From assembly GCA_964638005.1 (NCBI GenBank), contig CAZWXS010000004.1, positions 1 through 64,000 of the forward strand: a stretch of DNA of 64,000 bases. Reading direction: 5' to 3'. The position numbers were made by a program, and so were the translations under genes. The stretch is from JAAYYM01 sp964638005. Its GTDB lineage: Bacteria; Bacillota; Clostridia; Lachnospirales; Lachnospiraceae. The notes below the pieces were generated by a model. The model was not told where the DNA came from and made no database searches. It saw only the letters and a program-made list of their open reading frames with translations. Below, piece by piece: positions 62,349-64,000 of the stretch. How positions within the stretch are numbered: the stretch's first letter is position 1; each line of letters opens with the position of its first letter.

Positions 62349-64000
62349 TTACTTATCCACATCTATGAACTCAAATTCAAAATCATCGTCCAAATCAAGC
62401 TTGGGCTGTTGTGCCGGTTGTACAGGCTGTTCATAATATGGTTGTTGTACGGGCTGATTGTACTGTGGCTGCTGTATTGGCTGTTGTACAGACTGCGCAT
62501 ATTGTGACTGCTGTATCGGCTGTTCATAGTATGGCTGCTGTATCTGCTGTCCATAATACGGTTGTTGCACGGGCGCCTCATACTGTGGCTGTTGCATCGG
62601 CTGCTCATAGTATGGCTGTGACATTGGCTGTTCGTATCGAGGCTGCTGTACCGGCTGTTCATAATATGGCTGCTGTGCCGAATGTACCGGTTGTTCATAC
62701 TGTGGCTGCACAGGTTGTTCATACTGCGTCCGTGGTGCAGGCTGTCTTGGCGGCTGCTGTACCGGCTGTCTCTGAACCGGCTGAGACAACGGTTTCGCTA
62801 TCGGCTCCACCGGCGGCTCTGCATGCGGAACATGTGGTGCCTCCACCGGCGGCACTGCTCCCGGTGCACGCATGGTGCGTACATGTGGTTCTGTAGGCGG
62901 TTCTGTCACCGTCATCTTAGGTGCAGTGACGGGTCTGCGGGTTCCGGTCAGCGGCCTGCGCTCATCTTCATCCGCGCCCTGCATCGCACTCTGCATTTCG
63001 CTCCAATCAAGCTGTGTCGCCTCTACAGGCTCCGGAGCCTTCTTTTTCTTTCTGCCAAAGAAGGAATGACGCTCTGTATAGTCGTCGTCTTCATCATCGT
63101 CCTCGTCATCCTCATCGTCCTCATCCATATCATCATCGCCAAAGTCATCTTCTTCATACCACTTGGCAAGTCGACTCTTTTTCTTCTTATTCTTTTTTCT
63201 GCCTCGTCTGTCTTCTTCCTCGTCCTCATCCTCATCGGGCAACGGTTCAGGCAGAGATATGTCTTCAAAGACCATATCCTGTGTCTCATAGCCTACAGGC
63301 GATACCGGCGCAGTCTGCTGATATGCCTGCCCCTGACGCACCGGAGGCTGCTCCAGATAGATCTCTCCTGTTTCCTCAAGATCCTCTCCGGCTTCATAAC
63401 GTCTGGCGCGTATCTCATCTGCACTTAATCGCTCAGACCCACGGCCGTTCCGACTATTGTATCGGTTATCACGCGTATCCTCTTCATCTTCATCCTCTTC
63501 ATCTTCATCAATATATTCATAGCTTTGATAATCACGAAGCTTCAAAAACAGATTGACCAACAATATAATCAGAATCAAGATTACAACTGCCATAACACAT
63601 ATCACAATAAAGCGTGTATGTGACTGTGCCTTATATGAATCCGTATCCGAATCAAACACATCCAATACCGAAGGTTCTTCCGCAGCCGAAGCATCCAGTT
63701 GCAGATACCGCTGGTAAGTGCCTTCTTTCATATCATACATATACCAACCTTGGTTTCCGTCACTGTTCAGTGCATATAACAGGAAGAAATCACTTGTATT
63801 TACACCATTGGCAGTTGTTTCGGGAACTCCTTCTGCCTCAGACTCTGCTGCACCATCTGCTGTGCCTTCTGCTGCAGTATCAGATGATGCAGGTATAGCA
63901 CCGTTGATTGCATATGCCTGCAGGGTCTTTCCGTTCCACTGCAAAGTTGCTTTGATAAATCCATCCGGAACGACTACTGACTCATCCGGTATCATGATGA
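62349..64000 (-). CDS. Membrane protein with acidic and Gln/Pro repeat tail, 5' end outside window
   Basis: The frame is open to the window edge, so the start is upstream. The visible 548 residues have an extracytoplasmic part with 'LLYALNSDGNQGWYMYDMKEGTYQRYLQ' and a membrane helix (about 131-153, 'IVICVMAVVILILIILLVNLFL'). Cytosolic low-complexity follows: Asp/Glu runs, a Lys run and about 25 copies of a short 'YEQPVQQP'-like repeat, then an acidic end. This is an outside-sensor, inside-disordered layout; partners and function are unknown. Confidence 0.7.
   Translation of the reverse strand, partial: IMIPDESVVVPDGFIKATLQWNGKTLQAYAINGAIPASSDTAAEGTADGAAESEAEGVPETTANGVNTSDFFLLYALNSDGNQGWYMYDMKEGTYQRYLQLDASAAEEPSVLDVFDSDTDSYKAQSHTRFIVICVMAVVILILIILLVNLFLKLRDYQSYEYIDEDEEDEDEEDTRDNRYNSRNGRGSERLSADEIRARRYEAGEDLEETGEIYLEQPPVRQGQAYQQTAPVSPVGYETQDMVFEDISLPEPLPDEDEDEEEDRRGRKKNKKKKSRLAKWYEEDDFGDDDMDEDDEDDEDDDEDDDYTERHSFFGRKKKKAPEPVEATQLDWSEMQSAMQGADEDERRPLTGTRRPVTAPKMTVTEPPTEPHVRTMRAPGAVPPVEAPHVPHAEPPVEPIAKPLSQPVQRQPVQQPPRQPAPRTQYEQPVQPQYEQPVHSAQQPYYEQPVQQPRYEQPMSQPYYEQPMQQPQYEAPVQQPYYGQQIQQPYYEQPIQQSQYAQSVQQPIQQPQYNQPVQQPYYEQPVQPAQQPKLDLDDDFEFEFIDVDK

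Overview
The window looks like chromosomal DNA of an endospore-forming, anaerobic Clostridia member, most likely a Lachnospiraceae. Support for this: the complete spoVAA to spoVAE set and the spoIIAA-spoIIAB-sigF operon; T-box control of valS; AGGAGG-type ribosome binding sites; and lineage-restricted families such as a DUF5721-like protein, a DUF5685-like protein and a Cys-tailed J-domain protein. This placement is inferred from gene content; no 16S gene is present.

Layout. 1-8.7 kb: 3' part of a DUF4397-like gene, a DUF1294 membrane protein, a LytTR response regulator, DegV, M18 aminopeptidase, spoVAE, an alpha/beta hydrolase, a DUF5721-like protein, an orphan RelB/DinJ-type antitoxin, and a rubredoxin-glutamate-synthase-like gene interrupted by an in-frame TAA. 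8.7-16.8 kb (minus strand): TetR regulator and CrtI-like oxidoreductase, an S1-domain protein, and an adaptor/ATPase/permease exporter. 16.9-28 kb (minus): a compact type VII secretion-like operon (EssC, YukD-like, four small WXG-type proteins, a VWA-TM-FHA protein and an N-terminal-lipase protein), followed by rhomboid and YbaK genes. 28-32.6 kb: a histidine kinase/response regulator pair and a luxE-luxC pair. 32.8-38 kb: an M13 peptidase with an in-frame TGA, a zinc-ribbon/DUF5685/J-domain operon and an MBL hydrolase. 38-43.7 kb: spoVAD, azlCD, a decayed gene, a large palindromic element, spoVAA-AB-AC and a second structured element. 43.7-51.9 kb: a hybrid sensor kinase, a large cNMP-binding-domain protein, a PurF paralog without the catalytic Cys and a GT39-like membrane protein. 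51.9-64 kb: the sigF operon, a TPR/zinc-ribbon protein with a 48-aa leader gene, FapA, valS with its T-box, an amino-sugar/beta-glucoside pair (BadF-type kinase, GH4), and a partial Gln/Pro-rich membrane protein.

How the genes work together. The strongest candidate for a little-described system is the T7SS-like operon. It has the EssC motor, the YukD-like protein and several WXG partners, but no recognisable EssA, EssB or EsaA in the window. In their place it carries a VWA-FHA membrane protein, and it ends in a lipase-first protein that resembles the reverse-arrangement lipase effectors of Bacillota T7SS. Its only clear promoter lies inside a 37-bp inverted repeat. The spoVA genes are split into three units, each with its own sigma-G-like promoter. 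Three genes are broken: an in-frame TAA, an in-frame TGA, and an A7 frameshift combined with an ATT start. Several intergenic regions hold tandem or nested palindromes.
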